Assembly (NCBI GenBank): GCA_021806235.1
Contig: JAJZXU010000005.1
Location: 1 to 38,465, forward strand
Source: Thermoplasmata archaeon
GTDB taxonomy: Archaea > Thermoplasmatota > Thermoplasmata > Thermoplasmatales > Thermoplasmataceae
Direction: 5' to 3'
Length of the DNA stretch: 38,465 nt
Part shown: one piece after another, positions 8,738 through 17,441 of the stretch
How positions within the stretch are numbered: the stretch's first letter is position 1
How the letters are laid out: every line of letters begins with the position of its first letter
Notes under the pieces: generated by a model
What the model was told of the DNA's origin: nothing
Seen by the model: only the letters and a program-made list of their open reading frames with translations
Databases searched by the model: none
Made by a program: the position numbers and the translations under genes

Positions 8738-10564
8738 TTACTCGTCAGGATTTACGGATGATATCATTGGTATCTCATCCTTATCCAGATCAAGTCCTAT
8801 TTCCTGCTGTGTTAGGTTTCTTCCAAGGCTTCTCTCATAGAAAGATACTATACGTTTCTTCTCTTCGTTTGTGTATTTTCTGAAGTATTTATCTTTTTTA
8901 AGATCCATCCCGGTGTTCTCCTCATATTTGTTTGCAGGTATTGAGTACTTTCTCTGTGTAGAATCCCTGTATAACTCAGGTATCACATTGAATGCACAGA
9001 ACGGTATTACCCTTCCATCAGGCATTGCATAATGTATATCACATCTCTCAACCCTGTCCACATCGTATGTGTATGGGTCCTGGAAGTGCATAAATCCTAT
9101 GAACAATGATTTGTAATGGAATGCCTTTAATCCATGGTAATCTCCCTCTGTGAATGCATTGTATACCATATCTTTCAGCTTGAAATCCTTAGGGGCCTTT
9201 TCGTAATCAACGAATTTCTTCAGATGTAACAGTAATTTTGTTATTGATTGTGCTTTCTTTGCTGTTTTCCATTTTGAATATTTCATTTCTTCTCCAAGTT
9301 CTCCCATGTATTCAAACATTCCCTTAACATCCACGAATCTTGTTACAGGTATTATCTTTCCATCATCAATGAATACGTATGTACCCATTCCACATGCAAA
9401 ATGTATCGATAGTTTGTATGTTGGGTGACCCTTTAATGCTTCAACAAAGTTTGATACATCTGTTGTTGCTGGAACTGTAAAGAAATCTTCCCTGCCTATC
9501 TGACCATCAAGCTGCTGCTCTATTTTCTTTATTGCTCCGGGTATGGTTATTCTCTGCCTTGCCCTTGCACGATCTGACATTCTTCCCACAAGGCTTACTG
9601 GCTGGAAGTTAAGTCCCCTTACAACATCCATATTTGATACTGCAAACTTTACCATATCACCAAGATACTGGTCATTTATACCACCTATAACTGTAGGTAC
9701 CAGAACCACACCCATAGGTGCTTTCTTATAATTCTCCAGTGCCATCGGTATTTCCCAGAAGTTTTTGGGATTTGATCTGGGGGTTGGTCCATCAAAACTT
9801 GTATAAACAACATTTGATCCAGCATCCTTTGCCCTTTTAACAAAGTCCGGGTCATATGCTGCCCTTACACTGTTTGTGTTCATCTGGACGTGTTCATAGC
9901 CTTCCTCTCTTGCTATTTTGATAACATCTATTATATCATCTCTTAATGTAGGTTCTCCACCGGTTATCTGAACTGCATTTGCTCCAACTGGTTTTTCGTT
10001 TCTCATTCTTCTTAGCATTAATCTTATCTGATCTAATGATGGTTCATATATTGGCTCGCTCTCTTTTGCATAGAAGAAACAGTACCAGCATGATAAATCG
10101 CATCTGTTTGTTATAACAACATTACCTAAACCTGTATGCGATTTATGTTTAACGCACAGGCCACAGTGTGTTGGGCATACTATTTTATCGGCGTATACAG
10201 CTACATTCGGGTTCATTATTTTTGTTCCCTCTTTATCCTGAAATTTCTTTGATTCCTCATACATATCATAGTCTTCCCAGTATTTTTCCTTTGTTACACC
10301 GTGTTCCTGGCATTCCTTTATTAAATCTACCTCACCGCCATATTCATAAACGATTGCCGGAATCCTCATCTGGTCAAATTTTTCCTCATCTGCACATAGA
10401 GGGCATAAACTTTCCGTCACTCTTAAAACAAGCATATCATCAGTAATTAAATGACCCATGGTATCCAAAAATTCATCCACGGTTTTGAATGGCGCATTCT
10501 TACTTATCTCAAAGTCATTTGCCAATCTAACTTCAGAGTTTTTCTTTTCTTCTGTCATTACCAT
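8738..10564 (-). CDS. tes: Tetraether lipid synthase, radical SAM enzyme
   Basis: 608 residues. Cysteine sets in order: CPLC at 54-57 with C85, CPTHCGLC at 130-137, and the radical SAM motif CDLSCWYC at 155-162 (C-x3-C-x2-C), followed by the SAM-binding GGEP. This arrangement of extra iron-sulfur clusters plus the long C-terminal region with CDIHYAMPDGRVIPFCAFNV is that of Tes. Tes joins the biphytanyl tails of two archaeol lipids to make macrocyclic archaeol and tetraethers (GDGT), the main membrane lipids of acid-loving Thermoplasmatales. The ATG at 10564 follows AAGGTGA with six bases of spacing; a second ATG lies two codons later. The gene stands alone. Confidence 0.92.
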   Translation of the reverse strand: MVMTEEKKNSEVRLANDFEISKNAPFKTVDEFLDTMGHLITDDMLVLRVTESLCPLCADEEKFDQMRIPAIVYEYGGEVDLIKECQEHGVTKEKYWEDYDMYEESKKFQDKEGTKIMNPNVAVYADKIVCPTHCGLCVKHKSHTGLGNVVITNRCDLSCWYCFFYAKESEPIYEPSLDQIRLMLRRMRNEKPVGANAVQITGGEPTLRDDIIDVIKIAREEGYEHVQMNTNSVRAAYDPDFVKRAKDAGSNVVYTSFDGPTPRSNPKNFWEIPMALENYKKAPMGVVLVPTVIGGINDQYLGDMVKFAVSNMDVVRGLNFQPVSLVGRMSDRARARQRITIPGAIKKIEQQLDGQIGREDFFTVPATTDVSNFVEALKGHPTYKLSIHFACGMGTYVFIDDGKIIPVTRFVDVKGMFEYMGELGEEMKYSKWKTAKKAQSITKLLLHLKKFVDYEKAPKDFKLKDMVYNAFTEGDYHGLKAFHYKSLFIGFMHFQDPYTYDVDRVERCDIHYAMPDGRVIPFCAFNVIPELYRDSTQRKYSIPANKYEENTGMDLKKDKYFRKYTNEEKKRIVSFYERSLGRNLTQQEIGLDLDKDEIPMISSVNPDE

Positions 10565-10798
10565 ATTAATTCACCTTTTCAACTAATAAGGTTAAGCATT
10601 TAAAATAATATATAGCTTTTGTCTTTTTTAATGCTAATTGTGAAAATTGTTAAGTAGCGGTAATAATTACAAATTTTAACTTTAAATACTATGAAAATCA
10701 TAATTAAAATATAATTACATTCAAAAGCTAAAAATATTACAGTTGTTGTTTTAAAAACTAATTAAAATTATGGTATTATAATAAAGAGTTAATGCAAA

Positions 10799-11623
10799 TT
10801 AATATTTATCATTTTTTATTTTTAAATCTTTTAGGTCTTTTATTAGTTGATTGTACATTAAATTGAGATTTGATTTATATTTTATTTTAATACCGTCCTC
10901 TGCAACATAATTTTTTATATCTTCCATATTTACATCATATTTATTTCTCTTAATTAAGCCGGAGATAATTTCAGGTATCAGTTTATAAAGTTTATTTTTT
11001 TCATCATTCTGTTTTTCATTATCAATGATCTTTTTTGCTTTTTTGTTTACCATGTCTATTTTATTTTTAATATCGTTTTCTATGGAAAAGTCAAGGTTTA
11101 TTCCCTTATATAGCCAGAAACTCTTTATTGCATCGTCTATATTATCAGGTATATTTGAAAATTCATCATTTATGTATTTGATCATATCATCGGATAAGGA
11201 ATCTACAGATTTTTCATTTATTTCTTTTGTTAATGGCAAAATTTTTTTATCATCATAATCACCAAGTAAATCATCTATAGTCAGTGTATTTACTTCCGTA
11301 AACCATTTTGCCTCCTCATGATATTTATATCCCACATCGTTCATTATATACATCAAATCTATCTCTGCAATTCTATTTGAAAATTTTTTACAATTAAAGT
11401 AATTGCAATCTATATCCTCATCTTCAAATCTTTTTATGGATAATACCACTGAATTTATTTTATTATTCCTTGCACCTTTCAGGAATTCTTTTACATTACC
11501 CATACGCTTATCCCATTCGAAACTTATTACTATATCAATATCCATGGAATAATAGATATTAAAACCATTACTTTTTGCGTAATTTACGATGTTATCCCAT
11601 AATATATCCATTTCATCTTTCAT
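10799..11623 (-). CDS. Unknown protein, 274 residues
   Basis: Not recognised. The ATG at 11623 follows a strong GGAGGTGA ribosome site at four bases; a longer frame to 11647 would include that site and is rejected. The protein is acidic and lysine-rich with no signal peptide or membrane segment. The first 130 residues look mixed alpha/beta (YYSMDIDIVISFEWDKRMGNVKEFLKGARNN, SVVLSIKRFEDEDIDCNYFNCKKFSNRIAEIDLMYIMND). That part resembles a small nuclease or restriction-like fold only loosely, so no function is claimed. The second half is helical and charged. The structured IS-like segment ends only a few bases upstream of its ribosome site, so its original promoter may have been replaced. Confidence 0.75.
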   Translation of the reverse strand: MKDEMDILWDNIVNYAKSNGFNIYYSMDIDIVISFEWDKRMGNVKEFLKGARNNKINSVVLSIKRFEDEDIDCNYFNCKKFSNRIAEIDLMYIMNDVGYKYHEEAKWFTEVNTLTIDDLLGDYDDKKILPLTKEINEKSVDSLSDDMIKYINDEFSNIPDNIDDAIKSFWLYKGINLDFSIENDIKNKIDMVNKKAKKIIDNEKQNDEKNKLYKLIPEIISGLIKRNKYDVNMEDIKNYVAEDGIKIKYKSNLNLMYNQLIKDLKDLKIKNDKY

Positions 11624-11640
11624 CTGTTCACCTCCAAGGT

Positions 11641-11955
11641 TCCACACCCATTTAGTGGTGGGAGAGATTGGAAATATATCTGCAGAAACGACAGGCAGAA
11701 CCTTTCGGTGCCTGTCCAGGCTGCATCGCCCTGTATGCTCACATAGGAGTTGCTGGAAGAGGTTTTTAAATCCGGTACACCTAGAGTTTCCTCTCTCTTT
11801 AACGACCTTAATACCCCTTCCCGTAACGGGCCACAGTTTCCATAGATCTGTGTAGTACCCGTGTATGTATCTCTCTGGTCTAACTTCTTTTTTCCTTTCA
11901 TATTTTCAAAGTCTCCAATCAACCCCTGCGTTTCCCCCTCACGGGGCAGGCTCAC
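11641..11955 (-). ncRNA. Candidate structured RNA with three GNRA-capped hairpins
   Basis: A GC-rich island in AT-rich surroundings. Read on the minus strand it contains CCCC-GUGA-GGGG (stems 11935-11938 and 11943-11946) inside an outer CCTG/CAGG pair; nested stems ACGGG/CCCGT (11826-11830 with 11858-11862) and CACAG/CTGTG (11832-11836 with 11848-11852); AGAG-GAAA-CTCT (11783-11794); and an 8-bp perfect stem GACAGGCA/TGCCTGTC (11690-11697 with 11709-11716) topped by CC-GAAA-GG. Three GNRA loops on one strand point to a folded RNA on that strand. It is not recognisable as RNase P or SRP RNA. With the IS-like ends it could be an omegaRNA-type or other non-coding part of a transposable element. 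Short frames across it on both strands look non-coding. Confidence 0.5.
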
Positions 11956-11980
11956 GTCTTTAGTTGTAGGTAGTTGACAT
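11641..11980 (-). mobile_element. Putative non-autonomous IS200/IS605-like element or remnant
   Basis: Read on the minus strand, the segment begins with ATGTCAACTACC followed by the imperfect hairpin CTACAACTAAAGACGTGAG (about 11951-11980). It ends with a second imperfect hairpin around ACTAAAT, CCACCACTAAATGGGTGTGG (11641-11661). Hairpins with a CTAAA loop and a CAACTACC-like edge are familiar from the ends of archaeal IS200/IS605 elements. The terminus of the TnpB copy at 753-782 has the same pattern. No transposase is encoded between the ends; the interior is the structured RNA-like sequence. Exact borders cannot be fixed from one copy. Confidence 0.5.
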
Positions 11981-11981
11981 G

Positions 11982-12003
11982 AATTGAATAACAGTATTCA
12001 ATT
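11982..12003. repeat. Perfect 9-bp inverted repeat
   Basis: AATTGAATA - ACAG - TATTCAATT, a 9-bp stem with a four-base loop, lies directly outside the IS-like end. On the minus strand it would be in the leader of the candidate RNA, just downstream of a TATA-like TTTTTATACCGG (about 12018-12029). Confidence 0.6.
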
Positions 12004-12175
12004 ATTAAGATAAAACCGGTATAAAAAGATTTTTAATTTGAATAAAATATTATATTAATCTATGAAACAGGCAATCCTGATTGAATATTTATTTACGTTA
12101 AATATAGCCAGATAAATAGATCGCGGTGATAAATTATATACCATACCTGTTTATACAAGTTTTATATTATATATT

Positions 12176-12577
12176 ATGAGATATAAATTACTTGATCATA
12201 CGGGCGATTTAAGGCTTATGGTATACGGTAATAATTATAAATCGCTATTTGAAAACGCCCTATATGCAATGTCAAATTTAATTACAGATACCTCAAAGCT
12301 TACTAAAAATAAAACCAGGAAAATAAAAATACTTAAAAAAAATTATGATGACCTGATGGTATCATTTTTAAATGATATACTGTTTTATCTTGAAACCGAT
12401 GGCATACTCTATTATGACTCGGACCTTTTCATAGAAAATAATGAACTGACAGGTGCAATATACGGTTCTATAATTCCAGATAATATGGAATATGAATATG
12501 TAATAAAAGCTCCGACATACTATAATCTTGAAATAAAGCCTGAAAATAATTATGCCATAATAGTTCTTGATATATGA
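12176..12577 (+). CDS. Archease, RtcB RNA ligase cofactor protein
   Basis: 133 residues, normal length. Family pattern: N-terminal LLDHTGDLRL, a central DDLMVSFLNDILFYLETDGILYYDS, then IKAPTYYNLEI and a C-terminal IIVLDI. The conserved acidic residues (Asp in HTGD, and the last Asp near the C-terminus) bind the metal in characterised archeases. It promotes guanylylation and turnover of the RtcB ligase during tRNA splicing; rtcB is not in this window. TATA-like sequence (AAATTATATA 12131-12140; TTTATATTATATATT 12161-12175) precedes the ATG. The 3' end lies about 50 bases from an IS end relic. Confidence 0.9.
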   Translation: MRYKLLDHTGDLRLMVYGNNYKSLFENALYAMSNLITDTSKLTKNKTRKIKILKKNYDDLMVSFLNDILFYLETDGILYYDSDLFIENNELTGAIYGSIIPDNMEYEYVIKAPTYYNLEIKPENNYAIIVLDI

Positions 12578-12630
12578 GGCGTGCCCCTATCTGGTGGCAA
12601 TTCATTTACCGATATCTGCCTGTAAGTTTG

Positions 12631-12670
12631 GTGGCATCCTCCCACAAGCTAAAGCGTGTATGTTTCCTGC
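12631..12670 (-). mobile_element. IS200/IS605 end relic
   Basis: On the minus strand this reads like the terminus of the TnpB element at 742-782: both contain AGCAGGAA, then CGGCTTTAG or CGCTTTAG, then GGGAGGATG and CAC. About 30 of 40 positions agree by eye. No transposase frame is attached. It lies between the convergent ends of archease and the thermopsin gene. Confidence 0.6.
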
Positions 12671-12703
12671 TTATGTTATTAATTGCAGAGGGAAATACCA
12701 CGC

Positions 12704-15580
12704 TTACCAGGCAGAATTATGCCCGTTCCTTGATCTTACAAAGGCAAATACGCCTATTATTATTGCTATTGCTGAAATTATTATTGCTAAATAGATGTAA
12801 CTGGTATAGTTACGTGTATGATCTTTCACAGGCAGGTTAACTCCCACATTTTTATTTTCATTTATGTTAATTTTACCCGTGTAATTCTTCCCATTTTCTG
12901 TTATTGTATAATTATATGTGTTATCCGGTAGATTGAAACTTATTGTATCATGTGTCGACGTTACTGTTTTATTATCTATAGTAATGGACCATGCAGTATT
13001 CTCAGGTAAATTACTTGCTATAAATGTTATTGTTGATATTTTTATAAACGTCTGTTCTTTTAATGGATGGTAATCAAAAACATTGTTTGATATATAATAT
13101 GGCATTATTGAGCCGTTATAATAATGTTCATTTGACCAGTAATTGCCTGTACTGCTTACACTGAAATAATTATCAGGTGATGAAAAAGCCTGTATCTTAT
13201 TTATTGAATTATTATTATTTGAAATAAAATTATTAAAGTAAACGTAGTTATTATTTCCAGAATATATGTCAACGCCATAACTTTGATCCCGATTAAATGT
13301 GCTATTAAAAACCGTATTGTCATTGCCGTAAATAAATACGCTTATACCGTTATTATAGCCCGAAATTCTGTTAATATAATTATTATCTGACCTGTGCAGG
13401 TATATGGAATATACGCCTCCATATGATGTTACATTGTTTACTGAAACATTATTCGATGCATAATCGTATACACTTGCAGCAAAGTTAGTGGTTGTTACGT
13501 TCATTATATGTATGTTGTCTGAAAATACATTTATTAAGCCTATGTAACATCCTTTTGTGGTTTCATTATATCCAAACAGGTAATAAACATAATCATTCTG
13601 GGAATTTATAATGTATGTATTATTCGCATTTACAGAGGTTTGATTAAAAACTACGGTATATGATGTATGTATAAGGACATTATTTATTGAGCCTCCATAT
13701 GCTGTAGAGTTCTCTATTACATTGAATGACGAATAGCAATTATATGAACCTATGGACCCACTGTGTGATGTTATATGTAATTCATCTATATGGTTTGAAT
13801 AATATGATAATATCCCTACCGCATCATAAATATTAACATTTGAAACATCTATATGTGAGGAGAACTCCAGCACTATACTTAATGAGTCGTTAACTCCCAC
13901 TATATTTATATTGCTTAATTCAGAAGCTGTAGTATTGAAAAGCATTAACGAATTATCATTTATACCTATATTGTTTATATTTATATTTCTGGAATTAAAT
14001 ACATCTATTTCATCATTTAAATTCTTTATTGTTATGCTTTTTCCATTATCATAATAATATTTATTGTTATTCTCCTTAATATTTGATAGCGTTACGTGAT
14101 TTACATCATTCAATGAAACAAGTATGAAAACAGGATAACCATAATCATTTAATCTATTAAATAATGGATCAAGTGTTATTGTTATACCTGAAATATTTCC
14201 AGGATTATTATAAATTGGCGTATAATATAAGCCAGTATGGGGTATCATAGCGATGCTTTTGGTTTTAGTTTTATTAAACGTAAAGTTATATTCATTATAA
14301 TTGTTTAATAATAATGTTACATTATAACTATCTGGCGGTAAGTATAATTCTAAATTAGAACCGGTTAGGGGTGCGTATGATAGGTTATATGGATAATTCT
14401 TCGTTCCATTTATCCCAACAAAGGCAAATGCATTTGCATTTACTTTACCATCCAGTTTAATATAACCAGGCTTAACTCCACCCGTTGTATTCCATAATCC
14501 GTACAGTAATGAAGGTCCATTGTGCAGATATTCAGTTGCACCATTATAATAGGCAGACATGCCACTGGATGTTTCTCCGGAATCAGACCCATAATCATAT
14601 GCAGATTTTATGCTGGTATATGATGAATTGTTAAGATATCTCATCTTTGCTGTTGCATTTAAACTGTTCATAACTGCATTTGTTCCACCACCAGGGCCAC
14701 CAAAAATTAGCTCAGCATCATATAATAATTTATTTGGAAGTTTTTTATAACCATTTACAGTAAATTCGGGATTATGGGCTGCTTTGCTTGAGTTAAATAT
14801 AACCCTATCATAGGAGCCTGAAACTGTTTTGTTGTTTTCAGTTACAGTGTAATTAAAGAATATAGCTGATCTGTTATTTATTAACGTTGCGTTGTTATAC
14901 AATGTTAATGTAAATGGCTCTGTTATATTAATCGTTGGTCCTACGCGGTAATAAAATTCACTATTTGATACAATGCCATTTCCGGAATATACTGTACTGT
15001 TGGGCATGGCCAGATTTTTTGACGTGAAATTCCAGACATTGTCTATAAACGTTAATGATTTACCATTTGTATATGCCACGTTCTGTGTCCAGAATGTATC
15101 GTTTTTGCCCTGCACATTAACATTTCTCATCACTGTGTTAAACTGTACCGATAACCAGTTCGGTTCATTAGCAAGATTAGGATAACCCGGACTATATGAT
15201 GAAATATTGGATACGTTTAACATTGCCTCAAAACTTGTGGTATTAAATTCATACTTGCTGGAATTTTTTAATCCATAATCTGCCAGCCCCATCGGTGCCG
15301 GTGAGTAATTATATAATGGTGCAACGCTACTGCTTCCATTATTTAAGGAATTTAAATTTGGCATGTATTCATAATATGGTGTTTGATTTATAGATTTAGC
15401 CGGCGATGATATATTCAGGGAATTTGTGCTGTTCAATGAGCTGGAATTTTTCACATCTGCACTATTATTTATGTTACTATTTTTACCTAAATTACCGGGT
15501 GTGTTATTGGATGATATAATGATCATCGATGAAGTCATAATTATGACAACAACAATTGAAAATAATTTTATACGCTCCAT
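12704..15580 (-). CDS. Thermopsin-like (A5) protease fused to a beta-helix domain, membrane anchored
   Basis: 958 residues. Residues 1-24 are a signal peptide or N-terminal anchor (LFSIVVVIIMTSSMIII), followed by a Ser/Asn-rich spacer. The thermopsin region covers about 90-400: APMGLADYG at 96-104, WLSVQFNTVMRNVNV, FWTQNVAYTNG with FIDNVWNFTS, and ELIFGGPGGGTNAVM. From about 480 to 860 come repeated short strands with N-x-x-I/V-x-N patterns (NosD-like right-handed beta helix; NNYVYFNNF, TGNYWSNEHY). A small PEGA-like beta domain and a membrane helix (YLAIIISAIAIIIGVFAFV) close the protein, then RSRNGHNSAW. N-x-S/T glycosylation sites are very dense. It should sit on the outer surface, digesting proteins at low pH or acting in the S-layer. 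The protease assignment is firm at family level; activity is not shown by the sequence. Confidence 0.88.
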   Translation of the reverse strand: MERIKLFSIVVVIIMTSSMIIISSNNTPGNLGKNSNINNSADVKNSSSLNSTNSLNISSPAKSINQTPYYEYMPNLNSLNNGSSSVAPLYNYSPAPMGLADYGLKNSSKYEFNTTSFEAMLNVSNISSYSPGYPNLANEPNWLSVQFNTVMRNVNVQGKNDTFWTQNVAYTNGKSLTFIDNVWNFTSKNLAMPNSTVYSGNGIVSNSEFYYRVGPTINITEPFTLTLYNNATLINNRSAIFFNYTVTENNKTVSGSYDRVIFNSSKAAHNPEFTVNGYKKLPNKLLYDAELIFGGPGGGTNAVMNSLNATAKMRYLNNSSYTSIKSAYDYGSDSGETSSGMSAYYNGATEYLHNGPSLLYGLWNTTGGVKPGYIKLDGKVNANAFAFVGINGTKNYPYNLSYAPLTGSNLELYLPPDSYNVTLLLNNYNEYNFTFNKTKTKSIAMIPHTGLYYTPIYNNPGNISGITITLDPLFNRLNDYGYPVFILVSLNDVNHVTLSNIKENNNKYYYDNGKSITIKNLNDEIDVFNSRNININNIGINDNSLMLFNTTASELSNINIVGVNDSLSIVLEFSSHIDVSNVNIYDAVGILSYYSNHIDELHITSHSGSIGSYNCYSSFNVIENSTAYGGSINNVLIHTSYTVVFNQTSVNANNTYIINSQNDYVYYLFGYNETTKGCYIGLINVFSDNIHIMNVTTTNFAASVYDYASNNVSVNNVTSYGGVYSIYLHRSDNNYINRISGYNNGISVFIYGNDNTVFNSTFNRDQSYGVDIYSGNNNYVYFNNFISNNNNSINKIQAFSSPDNYFSVSSTGNYWSNEHYYNGSIMPYYISNNVFDYHPLKEQTFIKISTITFIASNLPENTAWSITIDNKTVTSTHDTISFNLPDNTYNYTITENGKNYTGKININENKNVGVNLPVKDHTRNYTSYIYLAIIISAIAIIIGVFAFVRSRNGHNSAW

Positions 15581-15682
15581 ATGTTATAATAATAACTTTT
15601 AATATAAAAAATGTTTGTAAATTGATTGTAAATGAAAACGAAAATGATAATAATAATATATTCATAGTACATATTAAAAATT

Positions 15683-16735
15683 ATGATAGAAAGAGATTAC
15701 TCACTTCACATTAAAGACCTTATACCTGACCATAATAAAAATAAGGACGTAAATAAACCCGTATCCATATGGAAGGAAATGGACAGGGTAAGGGGTTATC
15801 CTGAAAAAACAATGGTATGCATATTCAGGACAACAGGGTGTGCCTGGTATAAATTCACTGCATGTTCAATGTGTGGTTATTTTAATGATACCTCCCAGGA
15901 CATTGTTAATGAAAATTTAATGAAACAGGTAGATATATTATACGATTCATTAAATGATGTCAGGGTATTAAAAATATTTACATCTGGTAGTTTCCTTGAC
16001 CCGCATGAAGTACACCCTGAAGTAAGGGATTATTTCTTTGAAAGGATGAAAGGCAAGGTAGATAAAATACTTGTAGAATCAAGGACAGAATATATAAGAA
16101 AGGATATTCTGGATCCCATAAAAAGACATAAAATTGATTTAAGAATAGCAATTGGCCTGGAAAGTGCCGATGACTATATAATGAAATATTCAGTAAATAA
16201 GGGGAGCACGTTAAAAAAATTCATTGATGCTGCACAGTTATTAAAAAATGAAAATGTAGAATTAAGAACATATTTATTATTTAAACCCCCATTTATATCA
16301 GAGAAATTAGCTATAGAGGATATTAAAAATTCCGTAAAAATCGCTGCACCATATTCAGCTGATATATCAATAAACCCCATGAATATACAGAAAAATACCA
16401 TGGTTGAAAAATTATGGAGGAAGGGGTTATACAGGCCACCAAGATTATATTCTCTGGCTAAGATTTTAATAGACCTGAAAGAATATCCAGTATTATCATA
16501 TCCAACAGGCGGTAACAGGGAGAGGGGCGCTCATAACGATAAATTTGATCAGAAACTATTGAACCTCATCTTAAATTCATCCCTGGAACATAATTTTGAT
16601 GAACTTGAGGAATACTATAATACATTAAATCTTGAAGACTATAACTATGATATGGAATTAGAAGATAAATTATTTTTCCAGTCTGATTATGGATTACTTG
16701 TAAATAGATTATCGAAATCATCTATATTTTACTGA
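15683..16735 (+). CDS. raSEA: Archaeosine-synthesis radical SAM enzyme RaSEA
   Basis: 350 residues. It carries the unusual cluster motif GCAWYKFTACSMCGY with cysteines at 53, 61 and 64 (C-x7-C-x2-C), typical of this radical SAM family instead of the common C-x3-C-x2-C. This is followed by VRVLKIFTSGSFLDPHEV, VESRTEYI, IGLESADDYIMKYSVNKG and FKPPF, all in family order. RaSEA works with ArcS to turn lysine-modified preQ0 on tRNA position 15 into archaeosine. arcS is not in the window. The gene is divergent from the thermopsin gene and its 3' end overlaps the end of the convergent prephenate dehydrogenase gene by 18 bases. Confidence 0.88.
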   Translation: MIERDYSLHIKDLIPDHNKNKDVNKPVSIWKEMDRVRGYPEKTMVCIFRTTGCAWYKFTACSMCGYFNDTSQDIVNENLMKQVDILYDSLNDVRVLKIFTSGSFLDPHEVHPEVRDYFFERMKGKVDKILVESRTEYIRKDILDPIKRHKIDLRIAIGLESADDYIMKYSVNKGSTLKKFIDAAQLLKNENVELRTYLLFKPPFISEKLAIEDIKNSVKIAAPYSADISINPMNIQKNTMVEKLWRKGLYRPPRLYSLAKILIDLKEYPVLSYPTGGNRERGAHNDKFDQKLLNLILNSSLEHNFDELEEYYNTLNLEDYNYDMELEDKLFFQSDYGLLVNRLSKSSIFY

Positions 16736-17374
16736 TTTCTTTAATGCATCTAATTTCTTTTCCATTTCCTCTATTATTTTATATGAATTCCTGTTCAATG
16801 CTATCGTATTTAAAACATTCTCAATATTTTCATTGTTTTTTATGTTATAAATATTCAGGAATTTAATATATGAATTTGTTTTAATTTCGGAATTTAAGGA
16901 ATCCGATATATATGATAAAATATAGGGTTTTACGAGAATTTCTGATATTAATTTATCATGTTCGTTATATGACATCGGTATTATATTATAATTTTTAAAT
17001 AATCTTTTTATTACAGCAATAGTTCCCTCATATGAAATATCATTTATAAATATTATATCTTTACTCTTTTCATATGATAATGGTCCGAACAATGGATGTA
17101 TGCTTATTATCTTATCTTTAAATTCTACTATTTCATTCTTTATGGAGGACAGGTCTATAAAGCCAGTAAAACCCAAATTATTTTTTATAATGCTTTTTTC
17201 CTCATCTATAGGGACGGCAAGAAATGCATAATCTGATATTTCAAGATACCTCTTTAACTCATCTTTATTATTCATGTCGACGCAGTAGGAATCAGGAAAA
17301 AGTTTTAATAACACAGATCCCAGATGTCCCTTATATCCTATTATTGTTGTTTTAATCATGTCACTGTTTACCAT
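16718..17374 (-). CDS. tyrA: Prephenate dehydrogenase, short form
   Basis: 218 residues from the ATG at 17374. That start has a GGTGAG-type ribosome site about seven bases upstream, which favours it over the in-frame GTG at 17386. The NAD(P)-binding loop is IIGYKGHLGSVL near the N-terminus, FLAVPIDE follows the second Rossmann strand, and SIHPLFGP is the catalytic histidine block of TyrA. The C-terminal helical domain is shorter than in most TyrA proteins and there is no ACT domain, so feedback control by tyrosine is not evident. It converts prephenate to 4-hydroxyphenylpyruvate for tyrosine. The chorismate mutase-like gene lies directly upstream on the same strand, so the two form an aromatic pathway pair. 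Confidence 0.85.
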   Translation of the reverse strand: MVNSDMIKTTIIGYKGHLGSVLLKLFPDSYCVDMNNKDELKRYLEISDYAFLAVPIDEEKSIIKNNLGFTGFIDLSSIKNEIVEFKDKIISIHPLFGPLSYEKSKDIIFINDISYEGTIAVIKRLFKNYNIIPMSYNEHDKLISEILVKPYILSYISDSLNSEIKTNSYIKFLNIYNIKNNENIENVLNTIALNRNSYKIIEEMEKKLDALKKSVKYR

Positions 17375-17441
17375 GTTTTCACTCACCGTGTATTAGCATT
17401 ATTTATATTATTTATTCTAATTTTCTGAATATAGACAGTAT

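Noticed and set aside
11620-11955. Protein-coding frames across the structured segment on both strands
   Set aside because: Neither translation has a plausible fold or motif, both run through hairpin stems, and the minus-strand one would cover the ribosome site of the gene at 10799.
11641-11980. RNase P RNA, SRP RNA or group II intron
   Set aside because: The GAGGAAAGUCC and ACAGAA cores of RNase P, the GGAAG-AGCAG loop of SRP RNA and the AGC triad of intron domain V are all missing.
12567-12794. Short plus-strand frame after archease
   Set aside because: It overlaps the archease stop, the IS relic and the 3' end of the thermopsin gene, and has no start signal or similarity.
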